The position numbers were made by a program, and so were the translations under genes. Positions 33,630-44,121 of a stretch of DNA of 64,000 nucleotides are shown here, piece after piece. A model generated the notes under the pieces. That model ran no database searches. It was not told where the DNA came from and was given only the letters and a program-made list of their open reading frames with translations. Origin of the DNA: Albugo candida (Eukaryota > Oomycota > Peronosporomycetes > Albuginales); NCBI GenBank assembly GCA_040437565.1, contig JBDOQK010000053.1, positions 124,001 through 188,000 of the forward strand, given 5' to 3'. Numbering within the stretch: the first letter of the stretch is position 1; every line of letters begins with the position of its first letter.

Positions 33630-34703
33630 TCAAGCGTCATTAGCTACTTGAACTTGATTCCCTTTCACGACGTTAAAGCTTACATCAAAAGCCTTCAGAA
33701 ATACATTACCGAGCATCCATCGATTCTCCTGCATTCCTTTCTCGAAGAGAAGAGTACACTTACCGCCAACATTGACAAAAAAATGAAGCGGTGAGACTGC
33801 ATATTTCTTCTGGTCGACCGTAAAGGAAAAAAAATTCTCGTCCGATATGTTTCTCGTCGAACAATCTCCCTTGTACCGACCATTGTCTAATTTCAATTTT
33901 TCTTCAAATTGCGCTCCGATATTTTGGAAAATGCTGGGCGGAATTTTGATGACATCGAAACGGACTGTTTGACTTACAGTATGGTATGTATTAGTCATCC
34001 CAAAAAGCTCGACATCAACATCGTGGTAGTCATACATCACGTCAGATGTAGATTCGACAGTGCTAGATGATTTCCTTCCAAACATGAGCACAGGATCATC
34101 TACTTTGGGCCATGCATACGTGAAAGCTCCAGAATATGGCTTCAAGTATACCATAGAGTCGATAGAGGGGGTCGGGAGATGGTAAAATGCTTCTTGTTCG
34201 GCCAGCTTTTTCAACGCTTTCCAAGTCAATGTCCAGCCGATGTAATATTTTTTTGATTCAATCTCAAAAGTCAAATGTTTCTGTGTGTCCACACCAATCA
34301 ACTGGTGAACTTTATAATCATCGATCGAATCCTCCGGTTGTACTTGACCTTTATTACGTGGAAAAAAATTGCTATTGGCTCTTGGAGCTGAAAGGGATTC
34401 TTTCCAATTTTTAATCGGGACGGTGGCTCCCTCGATGGCTAGGGTCACCTCAAAGAGCTGTTTTTCGCAGCCCTTAAACCATACAGGAAGCCCTTTAGGG
34501 TCGAATTCCACATGAGGATCTAATTTGACTTCCAATCCTCTCCAATCCCCATCGAAATCTGCCTTTTTTGCTTCAATCAGTTTCACGTAATTCGTAATTG
34601 GATCATCGCTGGTTGTAGAAATGACTGCTACTACCGCTGGGTCGTATGCAAGGAAGACTCCTACCGCCGCAAAAGCAACCGTTTTCAGCAAGCGGTCCTT
34701 CAT
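33630..34703 (-). CDS. Secreted degenerate pepsin-like protein, copy C
   Basis: A single exon of 357 residues from the Met at 34703, chosen because copies B and D start there. Signal peptide MKDRLLKTVAFAAVGVFLAY.. ends near VVA|VIST. Family landmarks: KYYIGWTLTWKALKKLAEQE, FYHLPTPSIDSMVY, AFTYAWPKVDDPVLMFG, IKIPPSIFQNIG, GGKCTLLFEKG and NRWMLGNVFLKAFDVSF. The last again fits the A1 C-lobe signature, while the slot for DSGTS reads RFDVIKIPP. It is the most diverged copy, with an extra charged insert (residues about 90-115, RNKGQVQPEDSIDD). The YIDPS tail is lost from the frame, but the DNA after the stop still encodes a DPNYKDLS-like relic. Confidence 0.7.
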   Translation of the reverse strand: MKDRLLKTVAFAAVGVFLAYDPAVVAVISTTSDDPITNYVKLIEAKKADFDGDWRGLEVKLDPHVEFDPKGLPVWFKGCEKQLFEVTLAIEGATVPIKNWKESLSAPRANSNFFPRNKGQVQPEDSIDDYKVHQLIGVDTQKHLTFEIESKKYYIGWTLTWKALKKLAEQEAFYHLPTPSIDSMVYLKPYSGAFTYAWPKVDDPVLMFGRKSSSTVESTSDVMYDYHDVDVELFGMTNTYHTVSQTVRFDVIKIPPSIFQNIGAQFEEKLKLDNGRYKGDCSTRNISDENFFSFTVDQKKYAVSPLHFFVNVGGKCTLLFEKGMQENRWMLGNVFLKAFDVSFNVVKGNQVQVANDA

Positions 34704-34779
34704 TGTTGCTCTTGCTCGATTTTGAAATACTGATAATATTACCAAGACTTCAAACGAGTGAAAACGTAGACCTGCACTG

Positions 34780-35270
34780 CATTACACACTTCGCACGATG
34801 TGGGACTTTTGAACAAGGATACGGGGAAGTTTTTATGTCTACGACAAAAAGTTAGCTCAACCTGGATAAGTTTATAGGGTGGCAACTTTTGAAATTTAGA
34901 AATTGAATATTACGCATAGACACGCACCTTCATGGGCCCACGATTAACAACAAAGGACTTGAATCCTGTGAAACACCTCGGAAAGCGTATAAGCTGGCAA
35001 CTTTCTTAATTTTAGAATTTGGATATTACGGATACACACGCAGCTTTGTCTCACAGAATAAAACAAACGACTTAAAATCCTGTCAATCACCTCGAAAAGC
35101 TTATAAGCTGGTAACTTACGGGTGGAAACGCACCTTCCGAATTCTTGGTTCACACCAAAACGACTTAATTATTGTGCACCACCTTAGAAAGCTTACTGGC
35201 TGGGCAATTTAAGAATTTGTTTTTCACACCAACTGCTCACATGAGCACTTCCAAGAGCCAAAAATATCAA
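34780..35270 (-). promoter_or_regulatory. Tandem upstream repeat array of secreted gene C
   Basis: Four units with cores at about 34870 (AAGTTTATAGGGTGGCAAC), 34985 (GGAAAGCGTATAAGCTGGC), 35100 (AAAGCTTATAAGCTGGTAAC) and 35190 (AAAGCTTACTGGCTGGGC). Spacing is about 90-115 bp. The third unit contains the perfect palindrome AGCTTATAAGCT. Related words ACACGCACCTT and AACGACTT separate the cores, as in array A. Confidence 0.6.
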
Positions 35271-35456
35271 AGTCTATTCTCTGCACACTCATTACGCTGG
35301 TTGATATATTCGGAAATTATTTGCGACACTTATTGAGACAATGAATGAGTTTGAAGACTGCCAAATTCGTTTGCACTTGAACTCGGTCAATGCCGATGTT
35401 CCCTCAGATACAAAGCCGCAAAACGTTGACCCTGCGCACTGAAATCCTGCTGGAGA

Positions 35457-37260
35457 TCACACTGATGCTATTCTTTGATTGTTTGAGTTCTTTTTTTGCT
35501 TTTCATGTAATGGATCAAGTTTCTGTTGTTTTTCAATACGTTTATCAAAATCTCGATCGTCCCCCGCATTCTCGCCAGTGGCTTCTTCATTCACTGCGCT
35601 TACCAGTAACGCGACAGTTGATTCATTGTCAGAAGTTTTGAATGACCGCATAATTGTACATTGCTCACGAGCCAACTCTTGACGTCTTGCACGTTTTTCG
35701 TGACGCTCCTAATTCTTCTTCAGCTTCATTTCGCGAACGTGTTTTTTAAAATGTGTGGTGGATGACTCAATCTTGCAGGCGGGTTTGATTTAGTATGTCA
35801 GAAGCATCCGGACGGAAAGCGAGTCTTCTGTCTTAAGAAGCTTCGTTGCGCACGCATTCTTTATCACTTTAATCAGTGTCGCGCTTGAGTGAAATTTGAC
35901 GGTACTGTTTTTTGATTCTTTGATTGAATAGCATTTTTGGAGCCTTTCATATCGCTACTTTCCGAGTTGCATGACGCTAAATACGTAGAGAAACCATTAC
36001 CCTCTAACCATTCCAATTCGACCAACTAGTAAGCTTTTCAATTCGAATTGATTCGTCTTATTTCAATGTGGATTCCAAATCGAAAAATTCGTGCCAAAAA
36101 GGGACGGCTTATAGGCATCCGGTGAGGTTTGACAGGATTCTTTGGGTGTGCTGGTGAATTCCATGTCATTCGGTACGGGTCGGACATCCAGCACATATAA
36201 AGATGTCTCGTATTCCAACTGATCGCACTTATCGGCGTTAATTTTGCTGTTCTCATTGAATCGCATGTCATGATTGCGCAGTAGAAAGGTAGTTTTTGTA
36301 TTTTATATTGACAGAGTATCTCTTAATCGATTCCCTCAGAATTCCTCGCTTTGTGCCGATTGTTGCATGCCCGACGGCTCATCTTCATCTTGGTCGGCTT
36401 CAGAATCAGATAAAGCCTCAGAATCTGATACAGCTTCTTCACGATGCGCTTCTGCTTCTTCAATTTCATTCTCAGACTCTGATTCGACGTTTCTATTCTC
36501 AGTTTATGATTCTGGATGGGTTGAACTACTCTTTGGAGAGTATGTTGGAACGGCACACGCAATGAAATTGTATCATGTTCTGGGCACCAAAGTCGGATGG
36601 ATAAATTGTCACATCATTTACGGAATTTGTTCCACGCGCGGATGACTACAATTCTCGTCAGCTTATCGGTGCAAATGATGATTTCACGAATGCCTACCTG
36701 ACACAGCGCAACTGACCGAAGTCTAGTCCAATCGCAATTCATGATGACAAATCGCTTTGTGATATCGCACGGCAATATTCTTCGCGTCTGATTTCACTTC
36801 CGATTTGGAAGAAGGCTCTCTTCATCTCTAGTGATCTCGTCTTTGTCCATTCGGTGAAATAGTCTAGACTTTATGCATGATCAAGTCGATAAAACTGCTT
36901 CATATCGTTTTTCTGACTCTCATTCTTTTTCATTGGACGTCCGTATTTATCGCATGAGCCTATAAATGATCGCCATCTTCTTCGTATACCGATTACATTG
37001 TAATGAAGTATCGATGAAGTGGTAGTGATAGAGCTGGTGACTACTTTTGTAGGAAAATGCACACATCATTTTGTGCCTACGGGACGATAGTGAATGTTAC
37101 TGAAGCGGTTGTCGTTGATCACATCCAACGTTTTTAAGGAGCTTTAGTTTTATGGACCTTGCTTCCACCTCGATGCTTTTTAGTACGTTTTTCTACATTC
37201 GTGTCGCTTTTTGTGTGTATTGATGTGGTCCACACGAACGGATCATCATCTTGAGTACAC
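35457..37260 (-). pseudogene. Decayed gene with acidic region, copy C
   Basis: The minus strand shows several coding-like pieces in different frames. In gene order they are a basic piece with KKHRGGSKVHKTKAP (about 37.16 kb), SLEMKRAFFQIGSEIRREEY (about 36.80 kb), an acidic Ser/Glu/Asp run SEALSDSEADQDEDEPSG (about 36.40 kb), EYETSLYVLDVRPVPNDMEF with SPDAYKPSLFGTNFSIW (about 36.07-36.24 kb), and EATGENAGDDRDFDKRIEKQ (about 35.56 kb). Composition resembles a nuclear acidic protein, but I cannot name the family. Stops separate the pieces, and no full set of splice sites was found. Part is shared with copy A, so it was carried by the segmental duplication. Confidence 0.4.
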
Positions 37261-37373
37261 ATGAATGAGATCGTATATTGACTCAGACAAAGCTGGGTGG
37301 TACGATACGTTCCATTTTTAAATGAAAGTCACTTAGATAAGAATTCAGCTGAAAGGATTCCCGGCCAGCTTTT

Positions 37374-37473
37374 NNNNNNNNNNNNNNNNNNNNNNNNNNN
37401 NNNNNNNNNNNNNNNNNNNNNNNNNNNNNNNNNNNNNNNNNNNNNNNNNNNNNNNNNNNNNNNNNNNNNNNNN
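37374..37473. other. Assembly gap (100 N)
   Basis: Exactly 100 N between copy C and a LINE 3' tail. The missing sequence is probably the body of a LINE insertion. Confidence 0.95.
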
Positions 37474-37540
37474 TAGCCTAGGCAACTAGAGAAGTCAGTT
37501 AGTCTAATTCTAGTAATATAGACACCTTCAACTGAGGTGT
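37474..37540 (+). mobile_element. LINE 3' tail
   Basis: TAGCCTAGGCAACTAGAGAA to ATAGACACC matches the 3' tail of the LINE at 18836-18900 (opposite orientation) with one or two differences. It begins at the gap, so the rest of the element is not visible. Confidence 0.6.
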
Positions 37541-38805
37541 ACCACCTAAAATCACGTCATCATCGCCAACGCTATTGAGCATTAACCTCGTCGGTTCGTT
37601 GATTCAAAAAAGAGTCAAAATTCAGCATCATTTATATTCATGGAGTGTGCCGGTTTCCGGCCCTGATAGTCTCTTGTGTGCAGTTCTCAGCGCAAGCAGT
37701 TATTCGATATGATCAGGAGTATACTTATTCTGCTCTTAGCCAGACAGCGATGATACGATGGAGCGTTTACGTTACAAAAGCGTATTATGCTGATATTTGA
37801 CATATGGTCAACACAATGCCGGCAGCGAAGCCCATGTAAACTGAATTGCACGCCATAGAAGACCTTTACACCAATCATTCCAAGCTAGATGCTTGGCTTA
37901 AGTTCTTTCGCATAGGTATAGCTAGATGCAAATTGATCAACAATTTCGTTTCTTAAGACATCGTCTTATATCAACGCAAATAGAGTCGAGACTGTTTCCA
38001 CAAGAATTTTTTGATAAGATTGTACGCTTCAGAATGAATCGAACTGTCAGGGAATACAAATATGTAAGATTCTGTCCGCTGCGCTTCATATAAAGTGCAC
38101 TGCATGCGCTACATGTTGAAAACGTATACTTGTCTTATGTTTGGCTGTATACATGCCTTTGGCAGATCAACAGACTTCAACAGGAAAGGATGATCCTTCT
38201 TGTGTGCATCTATCGAATGGATAACAAGAATTGAATTTGAGCTGTAAGTGTTCTAAAGCCATTCAAAGACAAATTTTGTCATATCTATAAGTTCCACAAT
38301 AAAACAAAGGCTTCTTTCATCATCTTTTGAAGGAAAAGCTTCCAAGATAACCGAAACTGCCCCAACAATACTCTAGAGATGACTGAGGAGTTCTGTATTC
38401 TCTGGCTTGCCTTCTGAAACGTGTCGACCGTGTTGAAATAAATCCTGCACACCTGAAAGTTGAGCTCACGTACTCACGTACTCGTTGAATGACTGGACCC
38501 GAGGGGGATGCATTTTCGATCGCTTTACTTATGTAAACCCAGCAATAGCAGATCTCGTTATCAGCTAATAAACTAAACCTTCTGATTGCATTTTTGACCA
38601 AGCTGGGAAGTGACACGTATCCATTACGCATGCGACACGTTTGACATGGCCTCGTCAACACAATTGACCAAATGATGACTCATGGGCACTACGGCTAACG
38701 AACGTTCCTGTGAATGCACAGTGATCAGCTGAAGTAAGGTAACACCTTGTGCTTTGTGCGAGCCATTCGAATGGTTCATTTCGCAATTACCCATTACATA
38801 ATCGC
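37541..38805. other. Unassigned stretch upstream of the CAP gene
   Basis: No gene or repeat recognised. The minus-strand open frame at 38320-38661 has no domain and no convincing start. The last few hundred bases presumably hold the promoter of the CAP gene. Confidence 0.4.
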
Positions 38806-39543
38806 ATGAAGCCTTCAGACTGGATCACCTACTTGACATTAGCGACACACTCTTCCTATCTGGTCATCTATGGGCAGACAGCAATTGCACCGGAAGGCGA
38901 TCTTGACCAGGTCTGTGTGGGGCTACATAAAAGACAACGCGCTTCTGTCGGACTTGGGGAGCTCTCCTGGAATGCAGACCTGGAGAAACGTTCGAAGGAC
39001 ATTGCAGCGTCTCGGTCTCAACAGGTCACAGGCGGGGTAACGAGTCTTTCAGACCACAGCTTGCCACAATCAAATGACGGATTAACGGCTTCTGACAAAC
39101 AAACCTGTGCTGTGTTCACAGGCGAAAGTTGGGCTGCTATTGAAACAAAATTTAGCTCCGACATAACACAATTGAGAGCACTAATTCCACAATGGACGTA
39201 TACGGCAACTGTTGCCCAGCAATACGAATCCGTGTCAATGGCCATTTGGTGGTCTCACACAAAAGTCGGCTGTGATGTCGGGAAAATTCAATTGACGTGC
39301 TGTTATGATACAATAGGGAATATTCTCAATGAACAAATCGTCAAAGCGAATCCGGTGAACGTGTCCTCCATAGTGAATACGGTGCTCACATCAACACCCG
39401 AATCAATCGGGAACGGAATCAAGAATGTGGCAGATGACACGGTAAAAAATACCGGGGATTTTGTAGTGAAAACCGCGCAAGAGGAGGTCAACAAAAGGGC
39501 GAACGATTTCATAGATAAGTTTAATCCATTCAAGCGCCGGTGA
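38806..39543 (+). CDS. Secreted CAP/SCP (PR-1-like) domain protein, 245 aa
   Basis: I start at the internal Met at 38806 (MKPSDWITYLTLATHSSYLV), because it begins a plausible signal peptide; an upstream in-frame Met at 38749 would bury it. The CAP domain is visible from VCVGLHKRQRASVGLGELSW (helix 1, with the usual L-x-W-N-x-x-L) to SVSMAIWWSHTKVGCDVG and LTCCYD, equivalent to the CAP1 motif HFTQVVW..TKVGC. The His of that motif is replaced (QQYES), so metal or lipid chemistry tied to it may be lost. A roughly 75-residue C-terminal extension follows, helical and amphipathic in look, ending FIDKFNPFKRR. CAP proteins are secreted and in pathogens often act at the host interface. It lies in the repeat-rich compartment. 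Confidence 0.75.
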   Translation: MKPSDWITYLTLATHSSYLVIYGQTAIAPEGDLDQVCVGLHKRQRASVGLGELSWNADLEKRSKDIAASRSQQVTGGVTSLSDHSLPQSNDGLTASDKQTCAVFTGESWAAIETKFSSDITQLRALIPQWTYTATVAQQYESVSMAIWWSHTKVGCDVGKIQLTCCYDTIGNILNEQIVKANPVNVSSIVNTVLTSTPESIGNGIKNVADDTVKNTGDFVVKTAQEEVNKRANDFIDKFNPFKRR

Positions 39544-42300
39544 CTTTCATTCGAGCATCCGACTCACTCCTTTCACCAGTAGCTCTATATGATTGTATCA
39601 TCTTTAAATACAGCATGAAATTAAATTTTTCCAATTATCTTTTTGAGCAACCAACTTCGAGATGTGTCTGAGTGTGGCCACAGATAGCTTGTTGAAGGCC
39701 CACGCATGTTGAGATTTGGCATATTTGCTGTATTTACGCATCAAGAATGTCAGTGTAGCATGCAGCCAATGAGGTAATTAGCCATACAAAGATACGATAC
39801 AGATGCATCGAACGCAGACATATAGAAATGCGAGTCGGAATTCTCGAGACGTCGACAATAAACAACATGGAATGAGACTTGTACATTGTTTCTGACGTTT
39901 CCATTCGTGCCTCTCCACGTGAAAAGAACATTATGAGTCGATTTCAGACCTGACAATTTGTTTCTCGGGAGATGGATACTCATTTTTATTATACTCTGTC
40001 CCTGGTATCTGGCGACTTGGAGCAGTGAATTGGTCGGCATAAAACGTCGTAGGTATATCCGTGCATCATTGAACCTCGTTTCATAGTACTTAATNNNNNN
40101 NNNNNNNNNNNNNNNNNNNNNNNNNNNNNNNNNNNNNNNNNNNNNNNNNNNNNNNNNNNNNNNNNNNNNNNNNNNNNNNNNNNNNNNNNNNNNNATGTGT
40201 CTGAGTGTGGCCACAGATAGCTTGTTGAAGGCCCACGCATGTTGAGATTTGGCATATTTGTTGTATTTACGCATCAAGAATGTCAGTGTAGTATGCAGCC
40301 AATGAGGTAATTAGCCATACAAAGATACGATACAGATGCAGCGATCGCAGACATATAAAAATGCGAGTCGGAGTTCTCGAGACGTCGGCAATAAACAACA
40401 TGGAGTGAGACTTGTACATTGTTTCTGACGTTTCCATTCGTGCCTCTCCACGTGAAAAGAACATTATGAGTCGATTTCAGACCTGACAATTTGTTTCTCG
40501 GGAGATGGATTCTCATTTTTATTATACTCTGTCCCTGGTATCTGGCGACTTGGAGCAGTGGATTGGTCGGCATAAAACGTCGTAGGTATATCCGTGCATC
40601 ATTGAACCTCGTTTCATAGTACTTAATCTCTGGACATCTTTTCCTCCAAATGAGACTCGTGTAACCGCTCTTCCTTCATTCTGAGCAATACGTCTGAGAC
40701 CGCAATACTAACGGGGGTAGTAAGGCTCCCTTCTACTCTCAAGGCGATTGACTGACAGAAGTCAGGCTGTGTGACAGTCAAAATGGCTTTTCACAGTTGA
40801 GAGGGCTTCTGATCCAAATATTCGTGAACACCACATCCTGCTGTAGGCAAATATCACAGCATCTCATCCACCCACGTCTATCCCATAGACCTGCAAATGC
40901 CTATCAGCCTCTCCTCCCCCACATATACTGACACTGGTAACATCCAAACGAGGCCAACCAAGCACGTTTGCAGTAGTATAGAATTCCCCGTGATTCCATC
41001 TTAACAACAACCGAATCGGTACGGTATGGTGAATTCTCGAGCTCAAGACCCTAATTTGTCTATAGTCGACAAATGGTTTACGTGCTGACACTTTCAATCT
41101 GACCCGTTCGTGATTTTGTATCGGTGGTAGAGATTTGAGGCATGTGGAAGCTTTACAATGATTTATCAGACATCTAAGTAACATTTTTGGCGATTGCAAA
41201 GAGCGAATTATTATTTCCGGAATTTCTATGAGCACCGATGCACAACTGGCGACGCTGTCACAAAATACGCTTACTCGATATACAGTGAAAAATGAATTTG
41301 TAGCGTGTCATGCTCGTGCCTCAGAATTACACCCGTTATCATTCGTACGATTTTTGTATTCGGATGATGGATGAACGACTTGTGTGCGATAGAATTGCTG
41401 GTAGCATACAAACTCCAATGGGCGAGATATCTGATTAGTGCAAGGAATTCGTTTCTCATCAAAGATGTTGGGATAAGTTCGATACTCTATTTTGAGATAG
41501 CCTAGACATACAGAGAAAGCAATTGATGAAAATCTCCAACTAGGTTCTCTTCAATGTACGGCAATCACTGAGTCCTGGCGATAGAACTGAGTAGATAATT
41601 CATTTGAAAGTCTTCTATCCGGTTCCGAGAGATAGGAAGCGTTGATGTGTTATCCATGTGGTCATTCTTAATGTATAGAAACGTAAATTAGGTGCGATAT
41701 GATCAGCGTAACATGGGCTATCATGCAAGAGACAACACCAACACAATTTGAAGCCATTTCATTTTGCAATCTCAATTATCTATGTCTCTGCAATGAAAGG
41801 TGCCGTCATGTTGGAGGATCAGTGATTGTCTCGAAACTCTGCCTTCTGACTTCTACAGACCTCTGTAAGGTGTTGTCATGATGTTAGTGCTGTAGTTTAC
41901 CTCCATCTTGGCAAAATAGTCACAGATCGCAGCCGATCATACTGATTTGCCTGTAAAAATAAAAAAACTGCTCAATTTAGATATGCGACCCAAGCAGTGT
42001 GCAGATATGATCACTATGGCTGGAACTGATCTTCTGAGCAAGTACCAAGGCAAAGGTAGCAGTAAGAGCTTGAACAAGCGACCCAATACAAAGATCACAT
42101 TCACGTCTGCCATTGACCGCATAATCCAAGCACGCACCACGATAGGTTGAGTCTCTTGATGCCACAATTTTTATATCATCTCAACTATTTAAAGCACCGG
42201 CTAAGAATCATCCTCGAGATCGTTTAAGGATACTTCGCAGTCAGTTATCGTACCAAGAGCGTCACAAATAATTCCCACCTATCCCCATGGCTGTGCAGAG
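39544..42300. other. Unassigned stretch with duplicated contig ends
   Basis: No gene could be named. Minus-strand frames at 39750-40080 (FTWRGTNGNVRNNVQVSF), 40283-40573 (its near copy) and 40864-41235 (NHERVRLKVSARKPFVDYRQ) have ordinary protein-like composition. They may be parts of one unidentified or decayed minus-strand gene of about 1.5 kb. 41.5-42.3 kb shows nothing recognisable. Confidence 0.35.
40095..40194. other. Assembly gap (100 N) flanked by near-identical sequence
   Basis: About 39654-40094 and about 40195-40626 are near-identical, but with roughly ten substitutions (for example TATAGAAATG against TATAAAAATG). Unlike the other repeated gap ends they are not exact, so the two may be alleles or a real tandem copy. 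Confidence 0.85.
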
Positions 42301-42339
42301 AATAAATGTACATTCTTGGCTCTTAGAGGTGCCCACGTG

Positions 42340-42865
42340 AGTCGTTGTGAAATACAAATTTTCAAATGACAAAGTTGCCAACCTAAAGGTGGTATAGAAT
42401 CATGTAGTCGGTTGTCCCTGTATCCTGTTACCCTGATGATGCGTTCCATGCGTGAAGTACATCTAGATCAGAAAGGTCGCTACTCTATACAGTTATCAAG
42501 TATTCGCTCCTTTTTTGTGTATTATCTAACCCTTTAGGGGCGTGTAGTGCTATTCGTGTAATAGAAGTACAAATACAAATTTCAAAAGTTGTCAGCCGAT
42601 TTCGAAAGTGGTTAAAAAGTAAAGCACTCGTTTGTTGCGAATCCTAACACTCGGAAGGTACGCTTCGTTCGTGAAATACAAATCTTAGGTTACAAAAGTT
42701 GTTAGTCTTTGAAATTATCAAGATTAATCAAAGTAATCAACTCGCTTGTTTATATTCTGTAAGCTTGTAGATGTCTGTCTATCTATAGAATACAAATTCT
42801 GCAGTCCAAAAAGTTGCCAGCCTATGTACTTAACGAGGTTGAGCTACCTTGTTTCTCGCACGCAT
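42340..42865 (+). promoter_or_regulatory. Tandem upstream repeat array of secreted gene D
   Basis: Four or so units containing AAAGTTGCCAACC, AAAAGTTGTCAGCC, AAAAGTTGTTAG and AAAAGTTGCCAGCC near 42370, 42590, 42690 and 42812. Each is preceded by GAAATACAAAT-type words, and the last is followed by ACGAGGTTGAGCTACC. This is the same array as in A-C read on the other strand, again ending about 100 bp before the start codon. Confidence 0.55.
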
Positions 42866-42960
42866 GGAAATAACGTGGATCCCAATCCATGAGTCCTACT
42901 TCGTGCGAAGTGAGTTTGAAGTGCTGTCAATGTCTTGAGCATTACTAATTCAGAGGAACA

Positions 42961-44121
42961 ATGAAAGGCCGCTTTCTCAGAACGTTAGGTCTTGCCGTGG
43001 GAGTCTTCCTTGCCCATGAACCTAGTGTGATTGCGATTCACGTGAGATTGATTCAAGCAAAATCGGCTCGGTCAACAGAATTTAAGAGAAGTATGCTACT
43101 TAAAATAGAACCTCATGTCGAATTCAACAAGAATGGAGCTCCTATAAAGTTCGATAATTGTGAAAAGACCATCTTCGACTTGACCCTGGTCATTGAGAAT
43201 GGGCCAATTCCGAAGACGGAATTGGTATGGACGAAAACACTCCGAGTAATGCTACCATTTCTTTTGCATAAATTCCATATAGAAGATTCATTCACGAAAT
43301 CAAACCAAGTGGAAACAACTGAAATTCTAAGTTATAAGCAAAATTCTGAAACATATTACATCGGCTGGAGACTGAATTGGAAATCCTTGAACATATTGGC
43401 CAAAGGAATAGGCTTCAACCATTACCCAGCCCCCTCTCTTGCCCTTGATGGATACGTTTCACAGCATTTCGGGCAATATACGTATGAATGGGTAAAAGGA
43501 AAGGGTCCTATCCTCAAGTTTGGAGAATCACAGGAGTTCCAACGTATTCACATGCGTTTCCCGAAGACGGTCATGCTATGTACACAAGTCCACTTTTTTC
43601 ATTCGCATCAAAACTGCCAGCGCGTGGACTTTCAGCTTCATCACGAAGCCACCAAAATTCCGCCAGAATATTTCAACCAAATCGGAAAGACATTTCGTAA
43701 TTTATTGCATCTGATGAATGGACGCTACCAGGGAAGCTGTCAAACGTTAATTCCCCACATCTCAAAAATCGATAGTCAACTCAACACTTACCTCAAATTG
43801 AAGTTAACGTGGTACAGGTACGGGAAAACGATGGCTTTAGAATTTGACTCGGCTCAATCAATAATGCAATCTGGGGACATTTGTACTCTACTACTCGAGA
43901 ATTCGAAGATGGAAGGAGAATGGAAACTCGGTTCTTCATTTCTGGGAGCTGTTGACATATTCCTCTACTTGACCCGTGATTCATCAAAAGATTACTTTAA
44001 GATGATACAAACAAACAGCGAGTGTATTTGGAATCTTGACCAGCTTTCGACGAATGGCAAAAGTGATCAGAATTACATAGACCCATCTGATACCAGCTAC
44101 AAATATACATTGCAAGCTTGA
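42961..44121 (+). CDS. Secreted degenerate pepsin-like protein, copy D
   Basis: A single exon of 386 residues. Signal peptide MKGRFLRTLGLAVGVFLAHE.. is cleaved near VIA|IHVR. Family landmarks: YYIGWRLNWKSLNILAKG, GFNHYPAPSLALDGY, QYTYEWVKGKGPILKFG, HHEATKIPPEYFNQIG, NGRYQGSCQ, GDICTLLLENSK and EWKLGSSFLGAVDIFLYL. The LG-x-x-FL signature and its spacing from the EATKIPP block support a pepsin-like C-lobe without the catalytic DSG. The C-terminal tail keeps QNYIDPSDT as in copy A. It is the only intact copy on the plus strand. Confidence 0.7.
   Translation: MKGRFLRTLGLAVGVFLAHEPSVIAIHVRLIQAKSARSTEFKRSMLLKIEPHVEFNKNGAPIKFDNCEKTIFDLTLVIENGPIPKTELVWTKTLRVMLPFLLHKFHIEDSFTKSNQVETTEILSYKQNSETYYIGWRLNWKSLNILAKGIGFNHYPAPSLALDGYVSQHFGQYTYEWVKGKGPILKFGESQEFQRIHMRFPKTVMLCTQVHFFHSHQNCQRVDFQLHHEATKIPPEYFNQIGKTFRNLLHLMNGRYQGSCQTLIPHISKIDSQLNTYLKLKLTWYRYGKTMALEFDSAQSIMQSGDICTLLLENSKMEGEWKLGSSFLGAVDIFLYLTRDSSKDYFKMIQTNSECIWNLDQLSTNGKSDQNYIDPSDTSYKYTLQA

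Larger units (their letters stand above)
30275..37373. repeat. Segmental unit, copy C
   Basis: The longest unit. The left half (30.3-33.5 kb) is colinear with 13.5-17.3 kb of copy B. The middle holds secreted gene C and its array. The right part (35.4-37.37 kb) matches 7.6-8.17 kb of copy A on both sides of the gap there. It ends at the gap at 37374, beyond which a LINE tail begins. Confidence 0.7.
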
